Source of the DNA: Zygotorulaspora mrakii
Lineage: Eukaryota > Ascomycota > Saccharomycetes > Saccharomycetales > Saccharomycetaceae
Direction: 5' to 3'
Length of the DNA stretch: 64,000 bases
Assembly: GCF_013402915.1 (NCBI RefSeq)
Contig: NC_050724.1
Location: 434,001-498,000 of the forward strand
In this document: piece by piece, positions 1 through 11,168 of the stretch
How the letters are laid out: each line of letters opens with the position of its first letter
Numbering within the stretch: position 1 is the stretch's first letter
The notes under the pieces: model-generated
Databases searched by the model: none
Told to the model about the DNA's origin: nothing
Seen by the model: only the letters and a program-made list of their open reading frames with translations
Position numbers and translations under genes: made by a program

Positions 1-173
1 TAAAAACTTATCGTAAAAATCAAATGCCAACTAATGCTTGTTTACTGCTACAAATAAACTTATACATGTAAATTTTATAGTAGAAAGAGTAAAACATTAG
101 GTGACAAAATGAAAGTATTAAAGATGATAGTGGTTTAAAAGGTGAAGTATGTAGACATGTTCTTTTATCTAAC

Positions 174-1494
<1,321 letters not shown>

Positions 1495-3015
1495 TTAAAA
1501 TTTACGCATTCCAATGCCAACACAGTAGTATCGTACCATTAAGAAGCAAATTGCGCCTGCGGCCATTAATGTAGAAACGTATGCGATGAATTTATTATAC
1601 TCCGAAACCGAACCACCACCAATGATGGAACCACCGATAGGCAGTACTGCTAGCGTAAGTAGTGCCTGTAGACAGTATGCCGTTGAGTACCTCTTGCCGA
1701 AATCTTCTGTTTTTGATATTTGCCCTATGCATACAGGAGTAAGGGAAAGAATGGAGCCTGTTGAGAATCCATACACGCAGACATAGGCCCACAAGGCACC
1801 GATGTGCCCGCCAAAAGGTAACCAAATAATAAAGTCAGACAATGCTGCTATGGAAACGGTCAGAATAACAATGTTGAATCTGCCCATGTATCTGTCTGCC
1901 ACGTAGCCTGGAATGTACCTACCTAGAATCCCCACAGCATTCGTTACGGTAATCAAGGCATAAGCGATTGTTTCATTATTACCTCTCATCAGGGCGTAAG
2001 AACCCAAATACGTCGCGGAGGTGGTCAAAGATGATTCTTCAAGAGCAACCCCAAGTGCTACCAAAAAAAAATTCCGCTCCAAGTAGTACCTCCAGTTGAA
2101 GGATGACGAAAGATACCATGCAAGCAATTCCCTCTTTGAGTTGAACGGTTGAGCAACTGGTATTTCCTTTTCACGAGCCAACAGAATTGATACCAGTAAG
2201 CAGGAAAGACATATAAATCCTAATATTCGTATCGCCCACTGAAACCCAACCTCGACATATAGATTTCGCAGCATCACAGGAAAAATAATGCCACCAACAG
2301 ATCCACCCATTGTCGCAATACTTGTAGCAGTGGCCCGTTTTTTGAAAAACCAAGTAGCTACTATACTAACCAATGGTGTCATTAGTATACCACTGCCAGT
2401 ACCGGTTAATACTGAGAAAGATAATATAAACTGCCAAACAGTGCTACAGTTAGCCAATGCCATAACACCACCTACATACGCAATTGTCCCAATGCACAGA
2501 GGCATTCTGCTACCATTTCTGTCGAAGTAACCACCAGCCAAGATACAGCTGAAGAACGAAATCGACAGGTAAAGCGAGAAAATCCATGAAATAGTAGATG
2601 GTGCAACATTTGCTAACTGATTCTTCGATATATACGATTCGATCGCACCAATCGAATTCATCAGCCCAAACACAGGTATAAGACCAACAAATGACCCAAG
2701 CACTGCAAGCCAGGCTTGCATTCCTCCATCCGGAAACTCTTTATCTTTATCTAGCAGTAAAACATCATTTTCATTATTCGAAATCTCAGCGGTGATAACC
2801 GAGGTTGAAAACTGAGGTACTAAAACTTCGTTGTTCTTTCTAAGAATTGCATCTTCTACATCAGGCTTTCCTTCATATCCAGATCTAAGATTCGAATTGG
2901 AATTGTTTCCATTGGTCATCTCAATTGCTGCATTTTCCAATGAACTGGACTTCTTGCTACGACTTTTACTAAATAACAGCCTTCCTGGTCTTGCAACAAT
3001 ATTTACTGGAAACAT
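1495..3015 (-). CDS. MCH4: MFS monocarboxylate-transporter-like protein
   Basis: Predicted 506-residue plasma- or vacuolar-membrane protein of the fungal monocarboxylate porter homologue group (major facilitator superfamily). A hydrophilic Ser/Asn-rich N-terminal tail of about 95 residues precedes the MCT-type entry motif (PDGGMQAW, residues 95-102) and about 12 hydrophobic segments. The C-terminus is short. The first ATG is at 3015; the frame extends three codons further only to a GTG. S. cerevisiae Mch4 (YOL119C, 501 residues) has the same size and lies beside RPL18A. Despite the family name, S. cerevisiae Mch proteins have not been shown to move monocarboxylates, so the substrate is unknown. 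Paralogues MCH2 and MCH5 are the main alternatives; gene order favours MCH4. Confidence 0.85.
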   Translation of the reverse strand: MFPVNIVARPGRLLFSKSRSKKSSSLENAAIEMTNGNNSNSNLRSGYEGKPDVEDAILRKNNEVLVPQFSTSVITAEISNNENDVLLLDKDKEFPDGGMQAWLAVLGSFVGLIPVFGLMNSIGAIESYISKNQLANVAPSTISWIFSLYLSISFFSCILAGGYFDRNGSRMPLCIGTIAYVGGVMALANCSTVWQFILSFSVLTGTGSGILMTPLVSIVATWFFKKRATATSIATMGGSVGGIIFPVMLRNLYVEVGFQWAIRILGFICLSCLLVSILLAREKEIPVAQPFNSKRELLAWYLSSSFNWRYYLERNFFLVALGVALEESSLTTSATYLGSYALMRGNNETIAYALITVTNAVGILGRYIPGYVADRYMGRFNIVILTVSIAALSDFIIWLPFGGHIGALWAYVCVYGFSTGSILSLTPVCIGQISKTEDFGKRYSTAYCLQALLTLAVLPIGGSIIGGGSVSEYNKFIAYVSTLMAAGAICFLMVRYYCVGIGMRKF

Positions 3016-3342
3016 TTTTGACACGGTTGCAGCCGGTTGACTAAACTTCTATTCGATTCGTCTGCTGCCTTCTTCTGATCACCTGCGTCTTATATGAGAT
3101 ATATATATGACTAATAATCTGTATGTGTTGGTAAAATTCGGACCTTTTCATGCAAATGACATAGCTACGGCGCGAGGAAAACTCTTATCGCCGTCGCCAT
3201 GGAATCATCGAGAAAAGCGCTGTATATCCAAGGTTCTTACAAGGTCGAAACTTATCAATCATATGTGTCTTTTATTGATTGCAACGAACTGAAAGGGAGC
3301 TACTGGATAGAATTAATACATACTGAACTCATGAGAGTGTAC
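3016..3342. promoter_or_regulatory. MCH4 upstream region / peroxiredoxin 3' flank
   Basis: Gene-free stretch of 327 bases. It holds an alternating TATATATA segment near 3095-3110 that could serve MCH4. A small open frame on the plus strand (3107-3292) has no coding character. I see nothing else in it. Confidence 0.4.
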
Positions 3343-3909
3343 CTATAAATGTTTCAATACGTTTTCAGCAGAAGACACGTCAACACCGGTCTTGTCAGGC
3401 TCCTCGAACTCTTCAACGACCTTACCGTCGTTAACAATGGCAGCAAATCTGACGGAGCGTTCATTGCCAAAGATCTTTGAAGAGTCAAATAGGTGCCCAC
3501 CGGCTTTAGCGAAGGCCCCTTGAGTATCTGCAATAATTCTTATATCGTCAGGAGTGTTCAAATTCTTAGCCCAAGCTGCGGTCACGAAGGAGTCGTTCAC
3601 AGTGGTAACAAAAACTTGCTTGATTCCCTTTGATTTCAACTCCGACAAGTACTTTATGTAACCCGGTACGTGAGAAGCTGAACATGCAGGAGAGAACGCG
3701 GCAGGTAATCCGACAATAATGTACTTGCCTTTGGATACCTCTTTACCAATATCTACCTGATTACCGGGAGAGTTTTCTTGCAATCCTGGAAGGCCTTTGG
3801 GAATTGACTCACCTGCGTTGAAAAGAACGGGAGCAAAAGACTTGAAACTGCGAGCTAACTTGACGCCGGAGTTGTTCAAATTAGAGCGTGCGGTCAATGA
3901 GCTGAACAT
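3343..3909 (-). CDS. Prx5/AHP1-type peroxiredoxin, possibly mitochondrial
   Basis: Predicted 188-residue thioredoxin-fold peroxidase of the Prx5/AHP1 group, reducing hydrogen peroxide and alkyl hydroperoxides. The peroxidatic site is PAAFSPAC with Cys76, followed by SHVPGY. This is the only cysteine in the protein, so it would act as a one-Cys enzyme resolved by an external thiol. S. cerevisiae Ahp1 (YLR109W, 176 residues) instead has additional cysteines, and the N-terminus and tail also differ. The first 25 residues are rich in Ser, Arg, Lys and Asn without acidic residues (MFSSLTARSN start), resembling a mitochondrial presequence; this is inference. S. cerevisiae has no peroxiredoxin between MCH4 and RRI2, so the gene is extra at this locus. 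Divergent from RRI2 with 217 bases between. Confidence 0.85.
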   Translation of the reverse strand: MFSSLTARSNLNNSGVKLARSFKSFAPVLFNAGESIPKGLPGLQENSPGNQVDIGKEVSKGKYIIVGLPAAFSPACSASHVPGYIKYLSELKSKGIKQVFVTTVNDSFVTAAWAKNLNTPDDIRIIADTQGAFAKAGGHLFDSSKIFGNERSVRFAAIVNDGKVVEEFEEPDKTGVDVSSAENVLKHL

Positions 3910-4126
3910 TTTGTTGTCTTTTTCCTAACGGATGGGTTTGGTGCTGCTTAGAGCTGAAACCCTTTCTTTTCTCTCACTCTTTCTGTAGTAGTAAGTAGTA
4001 GCAGTGTCTGAAATGAAGGGATCTCTCCTGACAGGCCGTGGATATTTGCGAGAGACCCTAAAAAGTGAATACTACAATTGAACGATCCAGAACGCGGAAC
4101 ATATAGTAGATTTTGCCAATAAGAGT

Positions 4127-6037
4127 ATGTCTGAAGATGATGCCAATTATGACGATTTTATGATGTCTGATGAGGAAGACATGGGAGTCATTGAGATGGA
4201 GGACGAAACAGAGGATGAGGCAGTAAATGGAATAGAAGACGAAACAGAGGATAAAGATGAGGGTCTACTGGAAGAAGGTGGCGAAGCCCGATATGAGATA
4301 GGCAGATCAGACAAATGTGAGAAGCATAATGAACAATTTTTGGCCTTACAGTTCGAAATAGCGCAGTCCTGTGCCGATGAGCAAGATTTCATTAGAGCAA
4401 GGGAAGTGTATCACAATGTACTTCAATATGCCCAAAAGAACGACAATCTTGTTGAGGAGAGTTTCAAATCGATTACTGAAATACTGAGAAGTCGATCAAT
4501 GGAAGTCCACTATAGCAAAATTTCTGAAGAAATGTGCGACTTTATACTACATGATTTCACTGCATTTGTAGATTTTACAAATGAAAATTATGAAAGAATA
4601 AGAAGTGATGTGTTTCAGGAGACTGTTTCTGTTTTATTAGCTGATTTATTCCCTAATCTGAACCGTGAATTCTTGTTTGCCGTTGAGAGTATTGACCAGT
4701 ACTCCTTGCTACTTAAAATGAAACTGCAAATGAAATGCCTTCAACTATTTGACGATAATTTCAACAGACGTAGAATATCGTTGCATGCTGTGAACTTTGG
4801 GAAGATAAGCGCAACTATATGGCATGACAGGCTTGAAAAAGGCATAATTGATCAAAGATCTCTTTCGGAATTGCAAGCGTTGTGCGGCCACGAAGATAGT
4901 ACATCCCGTATTGATACTATATGTTTGATCCTTCAATGCTATATTTGTAATTTTATCGAGAACAAAAGATGCTGCCCGGAAACCTGGACCAAGTATGTCG
5001 ATGAGTTTGAAAGTATGACAGCAAGTTCAATATCGGTGTCACAAAGATTAGGATCGATGATTCAGCTGCACTTATCAAAAGCAATAATAATTCTTAATCG
5101 TATAAATTCCAGAGAAAGAGGCATCAACACACAAGAATTTCATCATGAGGTTCAAACGCTCAAATCTGAATTCTGGGAATGTCTTCAGCACATTGAGGAG
5201 ATTGGCGGCTCAAAACAGAATTTCACTACTGCCTATGAAAAGTTTATACTGACTGGCTTCACATTTACGAGCATGATTTTGCACCTCAAAACCGAGAATA
5301 AAATAAATCCATTTGATCTTGAACAAATAAAAATCGCATATAATGTTCCTATTGTGATAGTGCTCCGAAAAATCTATGACAACTTCACGGCCCTGAATCT
5401 AGTTGGACTTTACAATTCGATACAGCGTCTAGAGAGACTGAAAAACAATTTTGAGGGCGTCATAGAAACAATTTATCATTTGGCTCAGTTGATCAAGTTA
5501 TGGACCAAGATAGCACCGGTCTATTCATGCTTATCATTTACCGATGTTCAAAATTTGCTTAAACTAGATGACACCCGCTGCATGACACGGGACGAACTGC
5601 TCACAATTTTGATGAAGTCCATCATGAATGACAATGCAGACTTATTTTACAAATTGAATTTAACTAAGGATTTGGTGTACTTTGGCGACGAAAACAAGGT
5701 TCAGCTTTCGATGTACCCAAAGGAAAGTTTTAAATTGAATCAAAAAGACACAAGAGATCTGGAATTTGCAAATAACATAGGCATATTTGATAATCCTAAA
5801 TCGCTCAAAAATCTTACTTTGCCAGAGTTTTTCGACAGTTTGCAGAGCTCAAGAGATAATGTTCAATCGATGAATCGAAATCACGAACAACAGCAAGAAA
5901 ACCTGACACTAGCCACTTCCGTTTCTACTGCTAGTGTGGCATCACAACACAGTACCGGGTTCCAGCCAACTCATATGCGATATAGCCACAAGTACAATGA
6001 GTTATCTGAATTACTTCAAGTTAAATTGGGCCTATAG
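4127..6037 (+). CDS. RRI2: COP9 signalosome subunit with PCI domain
   Basis: Predicted 636-residue protein matching S. cerevisiae Rri2/Csn10 (YOL117W, about 645 residues). Rri2 is a subunit of the reduced yeast COP9 signalosome, which removes Rub1/Nedd8 from cullins and influences the pheromone response. The first 60 residues are strongly acidic (runs of Glu/Asp such as EDETEDEAVNG). The middle is helical, and the part from about 400 to 560 should be the PCI domain. The tail from 590 is Gln/Ser/Thr-rich and disordered. The call rests on size, architecture and position between MCH4 and the MSN1/PAP2 block rather than on a catalytic motif. The start is the first ATG and has no in-frame rival nearby. 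Confidence 0.8.
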   Translation: MSEDDANYDDFMMSDEEDMGVIEMEDETEDEAVNGIEDETEDKDEGLLEEGGEARYEIGRSDKCEKHNEQFLALQFEIAQSCADEQDFIRAREVYHNVLQYAQKNDNLVEESFKSITEILRSRSMEVHYSKISEEMCDFILHDFTAFVDFTNENYERIRSDVFQETVSVLLADLFPNLNREFLFAVESIDQYSLLLKMKLQMKCLQLFDDNFNRRRISLHAVNFGKISATIWHDRLEKGIIDQRSLSELQALCGHEDSTSRIDTICLILQCYICNFIENKRCCPETWTKYVDEFESMTASSISVSQRLGSMIQLHLSKAIIILNRINSRERGINTQEFHHEVQTLKSEFWECLQHIEEIGGSKQNFTTAYEKFILTGFTFTSMILHLKTENKINPFDLEQIKIAYNVPIVIVLRKIYDNFTALNLVGLYNSIQRLERLKNNFEGVIETIYHLAQLIKLWTKIAPVYSCLSFTDVQNLLKLDDTRCMTRDELLTILMKSIMNDNADLFYKLNLTKDLVYFGDENKVQLSMYPKESFKLNQKDTRDLEFANNIGIFDNPKSLKNLTLPEFFDSLQSSRDNVQSMNRNHEQQQENLTLATSVSTASVASQHSTGFQPTHMRYSHKYNELSELLQVKLGL

Positions 6038-6044
6038 CATCTGT

Positions 6045-6222
6045 CGCGAAAAATCATTCGCGTCGCGACGCGAAAAGAAAGTTGAGTACAAATGAACCAA
6101 AAAAAAAGCTTTTACAACAAACACATAGACATCGATACATCGTGATAGCGTATCCGCCGTGGCTGCTGCAACTTCATTGTAAATATTCGCATCAGCACTG
6201 CTCAGCCATACTGTCGCGAAAA
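6045..6222 (+). promoter_or_regulatory. Cluster of SBF-type (SCB) boxes upstream of TOS6
   Basis: Three exact CGCGAAAA boxes lie at 6045-6052, 6069-6076 and 6215-6222. A perfect 18-base palindrome, TTCGCGTCGCGACGCGAA, spans 6057-6074, and a further CGCG core lies near 6238-6241. CGCGAAAA is the core SBF (Swi4/Swi6) recognition sequence. TOS6 stands for Target Of SBF in S. cerevisiae. The cluster is 175-350 bases upstream of the TOS6 ATG, and a TATAAAAA box follows at 6290-6297. Confidence 0.75.
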
Positions 6223-6395
6223 GAAGTGTATCCAATTCGCGTTTCCTGGAAACTCGAGGCCACCTTCAGTGTGTCAGCGATCGTAAAGATATAAAAAGAA
6301 GATGGAGCATGGGATAAAAAACAATAATCCTGTTTCTTTCGAAATCTACTGAAAAGAAACCAAACCACTCCACTCGTTACCTCCAATCCTATATA

Positions 6396-6713
6396 ATGAA
6401 GTTCTCTACCGCTGTCACTTTCGCTTCCATCGCTGGTCTAGCTGCCGCTCAGAGTATTACATACGTCGACGAAACCACCACTCCAGTTGTAACCACTTCA
6501 ATGGTTTCAACTGTTAATTCGACTTCAACTCCATACACAACATCTACTATGTCAACGTTGGCATCTTCCGCCCTGCAAAACTTGACAAGCAGTACTAGTG
6601 CGAACTCCACAAGCCATGTCGTGCCATCTTTTGAGGGTGCTGCTGTAAATCAAAAGATTGCCGGAGCTGGAATCGGTGCTATCGCCGGTGGTATCGTTAT
6701 GGCATTGTTGTAG
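6396..6713 (+). CDS. TOS6: Small GPI-anchored cell-wall protein
   Basis: Predicted 105-residue secreted wall protein. It has a signal peptide (residues 1-18, MKFSTAV start, cleavage after AAA), then a Ser/Thr-rich body with the TTTP and TSMVSTV patterns also found in S. cerevisiae Tos6 (YNL300W, 102 residues). It ends in a hydrophobic GPI-attachment tail (from about residue 81, ending GGIVMALL). Asn-Ser/Thr sequons allow N-glycosylation. S. cerevisiae TOS6 lies beside RPL18B, and here it sits between RRI2 and MSN1, consistent with the merged ancestral order. The upstream SBF-type boxes suggest G1/S-timed expression. Confidence 0.88.
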   Translation: MKFSTAVTFASIAGLAAAQSITYVDETTTPVVTTSMVSTVNSTSTPYTTSTMSTLASSALQNLTSSTSANSTSHVVPSFEGAAVNQKIAGAGIGAIAGGIVMALL

Positions 6714-7432
6714 AGAACCCCTCCGTTTCTACTGTACATTATACGAAAAGTCAGCCCCACATTAATTACTCGATGGTTGCTGCCGGATACATTTAGCCTC
6801 ACGGGCATTTCACCCTGTTTGGCTACAACATTATACAAATAGATAAAATTATCCTATATACGTAATGTTAAAATTGTTATTATGAATTGATACTACTTCG
6901 TCCAGTGGTGTCAGCCTTATTTGACGACTGGCGTTGCACAATACAATAAACCCCCTCTTCACTACCTGAAAAATTTTTTTGCAATTTGCGGACAGCTACC
7001 TGGATTGCACATCGAAAATTTGCCATTGTGGGTGAAAAAGGACTAACTTGAAAGTACAAATATACAAAAAAAAAATGGCGTAAGTAAAGATTGTAGTTTA
7101 CACAGTGGTGTGGTTGATAGTTTCAATTATTGGGCAATACTTAATTTTATCCTGCAGTGTGCTTTGGTAATTGGCTTTCCTTTTCCAATTCTAAGAAATT
7201 CCATTCAATCATTATTGAGGGATTGCTTTTATCTCTGTTGAATTGAAACCCATTGATACCATTTATCATTTATTACAGTTGGTAGGAGAGCAGGTTCTCT
7301 TTGAAGAGGTAGTTTGTTGTGCAGTGAGCGGTGGTATTGTACCTCTAAATTGGACTCCGCTTGGCTTAGCGTAGCTTGGCGTGGCGTGGCGTGGCGTGGC
7401 TTTTAAGCAATAGTTGTGCATAATTTTCAATT
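6714..7432 (+). promoter_or_regulatory. MSN1 upstream region with GGCGT repeat
   Basis: Gene-free stretch of 719 bases between TOS6 and MSN1. At 7361-7401 it carries a short tandem array: two GCTTGGCTTAGCGT-like units followed by four GGCGT(G) pentamers. This is about 45 bases upstream of the MSN1 ATG and probably lies in the 5' leader. An A8 run is at 7068-7075. I recognise no RNA gene. Confidence 0.45.
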
Positions 7433-8032
7433 ATGGATCAGGACAGAGTGTTGATGGAAGATAGGCTATCGAATTTGGAGCGACAAATTTCCGTATTTGA
7501 GCGGATGGTTCATATGTTAAGCAGTTCTTTGGATCACCGATTTAAAAAATATGACATGGTGATATGCTCGCAACAACAGCAGATAAGTGAATTAAATGCA
7601 GTGATTTCAACTTTTCTCAATGACGAGTATAGGCATGCTGGAATATTGCGTGAGAAGCTCACGGGTACGCTGCACGGCATCTCCGCAACAGCAGCATCTA
7701 TTGGTAGTGTCGTTAATACGAATGGTAGATACGTTCCTGACAGCACCACACGAGCGCTGGACCCCGACGGGATCTTTAGTGACATTTTGGGAGAAGAAAG
7801 CCCTCATAGCTCAACTAGAAACTCTAGTAAGCATAGACCCGATGACTCTGGCCCTTTTCACCAACAATACGGAGGCACGACGTCATCACAGTCAGTGGCG
7901 CCAATTCAGCACGACAGCGCTTCTGTAACGGTCAACACGCATATTGGCAATAATAATGCCAAGACTAATGGTGCTGATGAGCTTAATAATAATAGCAAGA
8001 ACAATAACCATAATGATAATAATAGCAGTAGC

Positions 8033-8064
<32 letters not shown>

Positions 8065-8806
8065 TAATAATAACAATAATAATAATAACGGTAATGGTAA
8101 CGGTAACGGTGGCAGCAACAGGAGCAATAACAACAACAATCACAACAACAATAATAATGATCACCACACTAGTGATGGGAATAAGGTCATCTCGCATACT
8201 GATGATCGTCAGTTATCAATGCTCTCCTATGGAGATTTTGATCATATACAAGCATCAGAAAAAACAAATCCAGGTCATTCTGTGGCCGCTCAAACGCATT
8301 TTTATGATAATCATCACACACACGATGGCCACGGTAGGCGCCTCTCAGCAGAAGAATGTGATCAGCAAACAGATATTCAAGCACAATCAAACGGTGGTGG
8401 GAACGAAATGGGCACAGACCTGAAAGAAGAGCAATACCTCACCAGCAAGGGTCGTAAGAGAAAGAGAAGTGTGTATGTGGGCAACTTTCAATTTTTAAAA
8501 TCTCCACACTCTGTCATGGAGGTATGGAAAGAATACACGCAGGGTTTCAATGGGCAGCCATCTATACGGGAGATGGAAAATATATATCAAACCGGTTGGA
8601 GGCGAGATCCAGCGGTCAACAAAAGGTACTCGAGGCGCCGAGTGCTCTGTAAGGCTATTGAGACCGGTTTGGCAAGAGGTTTTTCGCTAGATTATATCGT
8701 GAACATTTTGGAAGATTATCGCTACATCAATCGAGAAAAGGGTTTAAAACAACCAATAGGTTGGATATGTCAAGGTCAGAATATACCGGAAAGCCTGAGA
8801 GGCTAA
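7433..8806 (+). CDS. MSN1: Transcription factor with GCR1_C/Myb-like DNA-binding domain
   Basis: Predicted 457-residue nuclear regulator of the Msn1/Hot1/Gcr1 group, which controls invertase, invasive growth and osmotic or nutrient responses in S. cerevisiae. The N-terminus has a leucine-heptad segment (about residues 8-34). The middle is dominated by Asn, with an unbroken run of about 22 Asn near residues 200-222 and further Asn/Gly/His clusters to 245. A basic segment (KGRKRKR, about 337-343) leads into the C-terminal DNA-binding domain (about 355-445) with the family pattern GWRRDP...RYSRRR. S. cerevisiae Msn1 (YOL116W) is 382 residues; the extra length here comes from the Asn-rich linker. 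Adjacent PAP2 matches YOL115W. Confidence 0.9.
8020..8155 (+). repeat. AAT/AAC trinucleotide repeat in MSN1
   Basis: Imperfect trinucleotide repeat, mostly AAT with AAC interruptions, encoding the poly-Asn tract of MSN1, followed by GGTAAC/GGTAAT units encoding Gly-Asn. It produces long artificial open frames on both strands (poly-Ile, poly-Leu), which are not genes. The interruptions imply a stabilised but length-variable tract. Confidence 0.9.
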
Positions 8807-9071
8807 CGCACTTTGAGTATTCTAAGATCAAAGACCATAAAATGTGAGCAACTTCGCTGAGGGCGAGTTTGTTTTGTATCATTAATAATATAAGTAGTAG
8901 TTTGTAACATTAAAACGCGGTTCGTGTGATTATAATCACTACCAACGTAATTTCTGCTACTTTTTTCAGTAGTGAAGTGAGATGAGATGAGCACCAATAC
9001 TGACAACATCAATAATATAATTGAAATTGCTACACCGTTCTAGTGTCTTTAGTATATTGGGGTGAGGGGCC

Positions 9072-11162
9072 ATGAGAAGAAGTGACTTAGGAAAGAGTAT
9101 CGATGGGCAGAAGAAAAATAAGTCGGCAGTGCATAGCAGAGACAACAAAAAAACAAGAAGAATGAGAAAATCCTCTTTGAGCAAAGCACAGAAAAATTTT
9201 CAAGTATTCAATGACGTCGATAATCATGTTAACAAGTACGAAAACCTTACGGTCGACTCCAGTGAATCTGAAATACTGGACAAAAAGCATCATATTTCCG
9301 ACGATATTTTGATCATCGATGAAGAGGACAATGATGATGGATATGACGATTACGATGGCCATTACGATAGTCCCCGAGATGTGCCCACAGTGTTAATATC
9401 ATCTGACGGTGAGATTGAATCTTCAAATGAGCCGGTTCCTAGGCTTGGTAGTGTTGATGGCAATGCTTTAGCTGCCAATGATGATTTTATTGCATTATCT
9501 AATAGCTCCGAAGAAGAGCAAACAATGGCAGAGAAAGAGAATGATGAGGGAATACAAGAAGCTCAGATGGAGACCAATAAAATGTCAAATCCACACTTAA
9601 GGACTCTAAATTCAGATTATCCCTGGATTTTAAATCATGATCATTCAAGACAGAAAGAAATAGCAGACTGGTTAACAATGGAAATTAAAGACTTTGTTGG
9701 TTATATCTCACCAAATAAGAATGAAATCGAAACTCGTAACAGGACGATTAGTAAAATTCGCCAGGCTATTAAACAGTTATGGCCAGATGCGGATTTGAAT
9801 GTATTTGGGTCATATGCAACAGATTTATATTTGCCCGGCTCTGATATTGATTGCGTTGTCATTAGTAAAAATAGCGACAAAGAAAATCGAAATAGCCTGT
9901 ATTCTTTAGCTAGTCACCTAAAAAAGAAGAAATTAGCTTCTAGAGTGGAAGTTATCGCGAAGGCAAGAGTTCCTATCATCAAATTTGTTGAACCTGAATC
10001 GCAGATCCATATCGATGTTTCTTTTGAGAGAACAAATGGAATTGAAGCCGCTAGACTAATAAGAGAGTGGCTGGATGACACACCTGGGTTAAGAGAACTC
10101 GTTCTTATAGTCAAGCAATTTTTACATTCAAGAAGATTAAATAATGTTCACACTGGTGGTTTAGGTGGATTTAGCATAATATGCCTCGTTTTTGCATTTT
10201 TGCATTTACATCCAAGAATAATAACAAATGAAGTTGACCCGATGGACAATTTAGGTGTTTTATTAATTGACTTTTTTGAACTTTATGGAAAGAATTTTGC
10301 TTATGATGATGTTAGTATCAGTGTGAGTGATGGTAAACCTACGTATATACCAAAAAGCGACTGGAAAGATCTCAACACTAGAGGAACATTCACATTAGCC
10401 ATTCAAGATCCTGGTGACCCTTCCAATAATATCAGTAGAGGTTCATTCAACTTACGAGATATAAAGAAATCCTTCGCAGGTGCGTTCTATTTGTTAACTA
10501 ACAGATGCTTTGAATTGGATATGGCTACTTTTAAGGATAGATTGGGTAAAAGTATTTTAGGAGACGTCATAAAATATAGAGGGAAAGCAAGAGATTTCAA
10601 TGATGAAAGAAATCTTGTTATCAACAAAGCTATTGAGGAAAACGAACGATACCATAAGAAACGCAGCAGGATTGTTCATGAAGAAGTATTCATAGATCCA
10701 AGTGGTGATGAGGCAGTAGATCAAGCTATAGACGAAGAAGAAGATATGTATCACATTGAAGAACCTCCTACCAAAAAACGCAAGAGGGATAAACAGAAAG
10801 AGAAAGGTAAACACAAGAAAAGGAGTAAAACTGCATCTCCCACTCCTAACGTGGTCATTGATAATAATGGGTCCTCGGATTCCAAACGGGAGTCGAGCAA
10901 GGCACCTCCTAAGGATGATAACCCGAAGAACAGTGTCGAATCTCTAATGGGGCTCCCTACTGATGATGAAGATGACGATGATGGCGACGGATACAACCCC
11001 TTGGAGGCTGAAGAAAAGACAACAACAAAAACAAATAATGATACAAACGATGATGATGATCAAGATGGCGAATCATCATTAAAAAAATACACCGTAGATG
11101 CCCAGACCAGAAGGGACTACTGGCTCGGTAAAAGTAACGCAATGTCTAGCAACAGTACATAA
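9072..11162 (+). CDS. PAP2: Non-canonical poly(A) polymerase of the TRAMP complex
   Basis: Predicted 696-residue nuclear nucleotidyltransferase that adds short poly(A) tails to aberrant RNAs for exosome decay (TRAMP complex with Air1/2 and Mtr4). The first 170 residues are charged and disordered. The catalytic core follows: FGS (246-248), the paired carboxylates in GSDID (Asp258, Asp260) and the third in HIDVSF (Asp315), then the central domain with the nucleotide-recognition region. The C-terminal 170 residues are Lys/Asp-rich, with KKRKRDK-type nuclear-localisation patches. S. cerevisiae has duplicated PAP2/TRF4 (YOL115W, 584) and TRF5 (YNL299W, 642); this single gene probably represents their ancestor. 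It ends 6 bases before the stop of convergent PTH4. Confidence 0.95.
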   Translation: MRRSDLGKSIDGQKKNKSAVHSRDNKKTRRMRKSSLSKAQKNFQVFNDVDNHVNKYENLTVDSSESEILDKKHHISDDILIIDEEDNDDGYDDYDGHYDSPRDVPTVLISSDGEIESSNEPVPRLGSVDGNALAANDDFIALSNSSEEEQTMAEKENDEGIQEAQMETNKMSNPHLRTLNSDYPWILNHDHSRQKEIADWLTMEIKDFVGYISPNKNEIETRNRTISKIRQAIKQLWPDADLNVFGSYATDLYLPGSDIDCVVISKNSDKENRNSLYSLASHLKKKKLASRVEVIAKARVPIIKFVEPESQIHIDVSFERTNGIEAARLIREWLDDTPGLRELVLIVKQFLHSRRLNNVHTGGLGGFSIICLVFAFLHLHPRIITNEVDPMDNLGVLLIDFFELYGKNFAYDDVSISVSDGKPTYIPKSDWKDLNTRGTFTLAIQDPGDPSNNISRGSFNLRDIKKSFAGAFYLLTNRCFELDMATFKDRLGKSILGDVIKYRGKARDFNDERNLVINKAIEENERYHKKRSRIVHEEVFIDPSGDEAVDQAIDEEEDMYHIEEPPTKKRKRDKQKEKGKHKKRSKTASPTPNVVIDNNGSSDSKRESSKAPPKDDNPKNSVESLMGLPTDDEDDDDGDGYNPLEAEEKTTTKTNNDTNDDDDQDGESSLKKYTVDAQTRRDYWLGKSNAMSSNST

Positions 11163-11168
11163 AACAAT

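Noticed and set aside
7892..8423. Poly-Ile and poly-Leu frames on both strands at the MSN1 repeat
   Set aside because: Direct products of reading an AAT/AAC repeat in other frames; not membrane proteins.
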